A stretch of 64,000 nt of DNA from Sabellastarte sp. h YS-2021 (taxonomy: Eukaryota > Annelida > Polychaeta > Sabellida > Sabellidae): positions 29,367,596 to 29,431,595 of the forward strand of contig OZ024935.1 of the NCBI GenBank assembly GCA_964017235.1. Direction: 5' to 3'. A program made the position numbers and the translations under genes. Under the pieces are notes generated by a model, which saw only the letters and a list, made by a program, of their open reading frames with translations, had not been told where the DNA came from and ran no database searches. Numbering within the stretch: position 1 is the first letter of the stretch; every line of letters begins with the position of its first letter. Below are positions 61,947-64,000 of the stretch, one piece after another.

Positions 61947-64000
61947 GTGTATTCATTAAGAAATACATACCAAGCTCAAAATACATATATTGGGAGTGCA
62001 TGTAGCGAGGGTACCATAAACTTTAAATTCAGCTCAAAACACCCCTTAAATGGGTTGGATCTGGCTCAAATTTTCACAGGAAACTCAGTTTTCATCATAG
62101 AATTAAATTGCATTTGTCTGACAAACTCGAGGGCCATATTTGGAATTTCAGTTTCGGGGTGTGGGCCTGGTCTGCCCCCCCCCCCCCCCCCCCTCATGAG
62201 GGGTAATTTCAGGTATATCATATTGTGGTCAATCTGAAGCACTTATTTAATTTCAGGCATGTTTTGATCAGAAATGAGGACATTTTAGGCACAATTGGAG
62301 CATTACATGTCTGAACAGAAATTATTTAACCCGAATATTGCTGTTAAAATGGTGTAAAATACATGTAAATCAGCCCAAATGAGTAGTAAATGTTGGTCTA
62401 TAATCCTGAAATTTGGCCAGAAAATAGCCTGTAACCTACTAAATCTGACTGCATAGGTTTTAGAATTACATCCAGTATAGCAGTGATTACTGGTGTGGTA
62501 TATGGGCCCCAGCAGGCCTGTAATTCGCCTTCTGGGGGGGTGCCTTAAGGTTTGCTCATATTTTGACCAATAAGGCAGAAGTAAGGCTGTAAACCATATT
62601 TTTGGCGAGAGTGGGCACCACTAAGAGAGAAATAAGTAGTGTATTCATTAAGAAATACATACCAAGCTCAAAATACATGTATTTGGAGTGCATGTAGCGA
62701 GGGTACCATAAACTTTAAATTCAGCTCAAAACACCCCTTAAATGGGTTGGATCTGGCTCAAATTTTCACAGGAAACTCAGTTTTCATCATAGAATTAAAT
62801 TGCATTTGTCTGACAAACTCGAGGGCCATATTTGGAATTTCAGTTTCGGGGTGTGGGCCTGGTCTGCCCGCCCTCATGAGGGGTAATTTCAGTTATATCA
62901 TATTGTGGTCAATCTGAAGCACTTATTTAATTTCAGGCATGTTTTGATCAGATATGAGGACATTTTAGGCACAATTGGAGCATTACATGTCTGAACAGAA
63001 AATATTTAACCCGAATATTGCTGTTAAAATGGTGTAAAATACATGTAAATCAGCCCAAATGAGTAGTAAATGTTGGTCTATAATCCTGAAATTTGGCCAG
63101 AAAATAGCCTGTAACCTACTAAATCTGACTGCATAGGTTTTAGAATTACATCCAGTATAGCAGTGATTACTGGTGTGGTATATGGGCCCCAGCAGGCCTG
63201 TAATTCGCCTTCTGGGGGGGTGCCTTAAGGTTTGCTCATATTTTGACCAATAAGGCAGAAGTAAGGCTGTAAACCATATTTTTGGCGAGAGTGGGCACCA
63301 CTAAGAGAGAAATAAGTAGTGTATTCATTAAGAAATACATACCAAGCTCAAAATACATATATTGGGAGTGCATGTAGCGAGGGTACCATAAACTTTAAAT
63401 TCAGCTCAAAACACCCCTTAAATGGGTTGGATCTGGCTCAAATTTTCACAGGAAACTCAGTTTTCATCATAGAATTAAATTGCATTTGTCTGACAAACTC
63501 GAGGGCCATATTTGGAATTTCAGTTTCGGGGTGTGGGCCTGGTCTGCCCCCCCCCCTCATGAGGGGTAATTTCAGGTATATCATATTGTGGTCAATCTGA
63601 AGCACTTATTTAATTTCAGGCATGTTTTGATCAGAAATGAGGACATTTTAGGCACAATTGGAGCATTACATGTCTGAACAGAAATTATTTAACCCGAATA
63701 TTGCTGTTAAAATGGTGTAAAATACATGTAAATCAGCCCAAATGAGTAGTAAATGTTGGTCTATAATCCTGAAATTTGGCCAGAAAATAGCCTGTAACCT
63801 ACTAAATCTGACTGCATAGGTTTTAGAATTACATCCAGTATAGCAGTGATTACTGGTGTGGTATATGGGCCCCAGCAGGCCTGTAATTCGCCTTCTGGGG
63901 GGGTGCCTTAAGGTTTGCTCATATTTTGACCAATAAGGCAGAAGTAAGGCTGTAAACCATATTTTTGGCGAGAGTGGGCACCACTAAGAGAGAAATAAGT
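61947..64000. repeat. Monomers 91-93: D-A3-D, last unit cut by the window edge
   Basis: Starts are 61947 (D, 19 C), 62639 (A3, with GAACAGAAAATATTT, TTGC and a private CAGATATGAGG) and 63319 (D, 10 C). Monomer 92 is A3 up to T255 but has TTGC, so it is another mosaic. The array clearly continues beyond 64000. Confidence 0.9.

Larger units (their letters stand above)
1..64000. repeat. Tandem satellite array, ~680-bp monomer, ~93.8 copies
   Basis: The same unit of about 680 bp recurs head to tail from first to last base with no interruption and no inverted copy. Unit starts (GTGTATTC) occur at 543, 1222, 1901, 2589, 3269, 3967, 4650 and so on to 63319. Spacing runs from 679 to 702 bp, and the C-tract and G-tract account for nearly all of that range. 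Outside the tracts, monomers differ at only a handful of recurring sites. Homogeneity with shared variants in ordered patterns is typical of satellite DNA evolving by unequal crossover and conversion. I do not recognise the family. No gene, RNA gene, transposon or unique sequence is visible in any stretch. Both array edges lie outside the window, so total size and chromosomal location are unknown. Confidence 0.98.

Noticed and set aside
1-64000. CRISPR array
   Set aside because: Units are about 680 bp and identical throughout; there are no short repeats with unique spacers.
1-64000. Transposon, LTR or ribosomal-gene repeat as the source of the unit
   Set aside because: No terminal repeats, target-site duplications, transposase, reverse transcriptase or rRNA-like stretch can be seen in the monomer. 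An origin from a non-autonomous element cannot be excluded without a database search.

Overview
The whole 64-kb window is one uninterrupted tandem satellite array. A unit of about 680 bp is repeated head to tail on the + strand: a partial unit at 1-542, then 93 units with starts from 543 to 63319. The last unit stops at the window edge about one base short. There is no flanking unique DNA, inserted transposon, RNA gene or credible protein gene. Differences between monomers are mostly a dozen or fewer substitutions plus length changes in two homopolymer tracts, so the copies are about 98-99% identical by eye. An array this large and homogeneous points to eukaryotic heterochromatin (pericentromeric, subtelomeric or sex-chromosomal; the window does not say which). 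The lineage cannot be fixed. The repeated TACATGTA words are a faint hint of a marine invertebrate, possibly a mollusc, but this is weak inference.

Monomer map, counting from the GTGTATTC that begins each unit: class site CATGTATTTGG / CATGTATTGGG / CATATATTGGG at about 38-48; KpnI site 64-69; C/A site 87; XhoI site 180-185; G/T site 218; C-tract from 229 (7-29 C, or interrupted CCCGCCC); palindrome CCCCTCATGAGGGG at 232-245; T/G site 255; TCGC/TTGC site 381; G-tract from about 576 (6-15 G, or interrupted TACGGGGG). Unit length is fully explained by 679 + (C-7) + (G-6), apart from rare single-base indels.

I use these types. A1 = TGTATTTGG, A87, CCCGCCC, CATAAGG, T255, TCGC. A2 = A1 with C87. 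A3 = C87, CCCGCCC, CATGAGG. B = TATATTGGG with T218 and a pure C-tract; Bs = B with GTGAATG at 50-56. C = TGTATTGGG, usually with G33, and G218. D = TATATTGGG with G218.

The array is a mosaic of two higher-order domains. The A1/A2-B-Bs domain holds about 3967-18300, 24435-25800, 26485-31245, 38745-40112 and 50361-56090. The A3-C-D domain holds the rest. Within these lie: dimers (4650-7368; 50361-55819), three near-identical 2.05-kb trimers (8049-14209), two 2.05-kb trimers (31926-36019), two 4.09-kb hexamers (40815-49001), and dispersed duplications at offsets of about 12.95 kb and 14.99 kb. Recombinant monomers sit at several domain joints.

The most interesting signals are: the layered higher-order structure; C-tracts that expand only when uninterrupted; a possible exchange or conversion zone around the C-tract and palindrome; G-tract expansions confined to the position just upstream of type C monomers; and a CENP-B-box-like word (8 of 9 core bases) sharpened in seven monomers. 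Open reading frames of about 80-98 codons recur in every unit but are not supported as genes.
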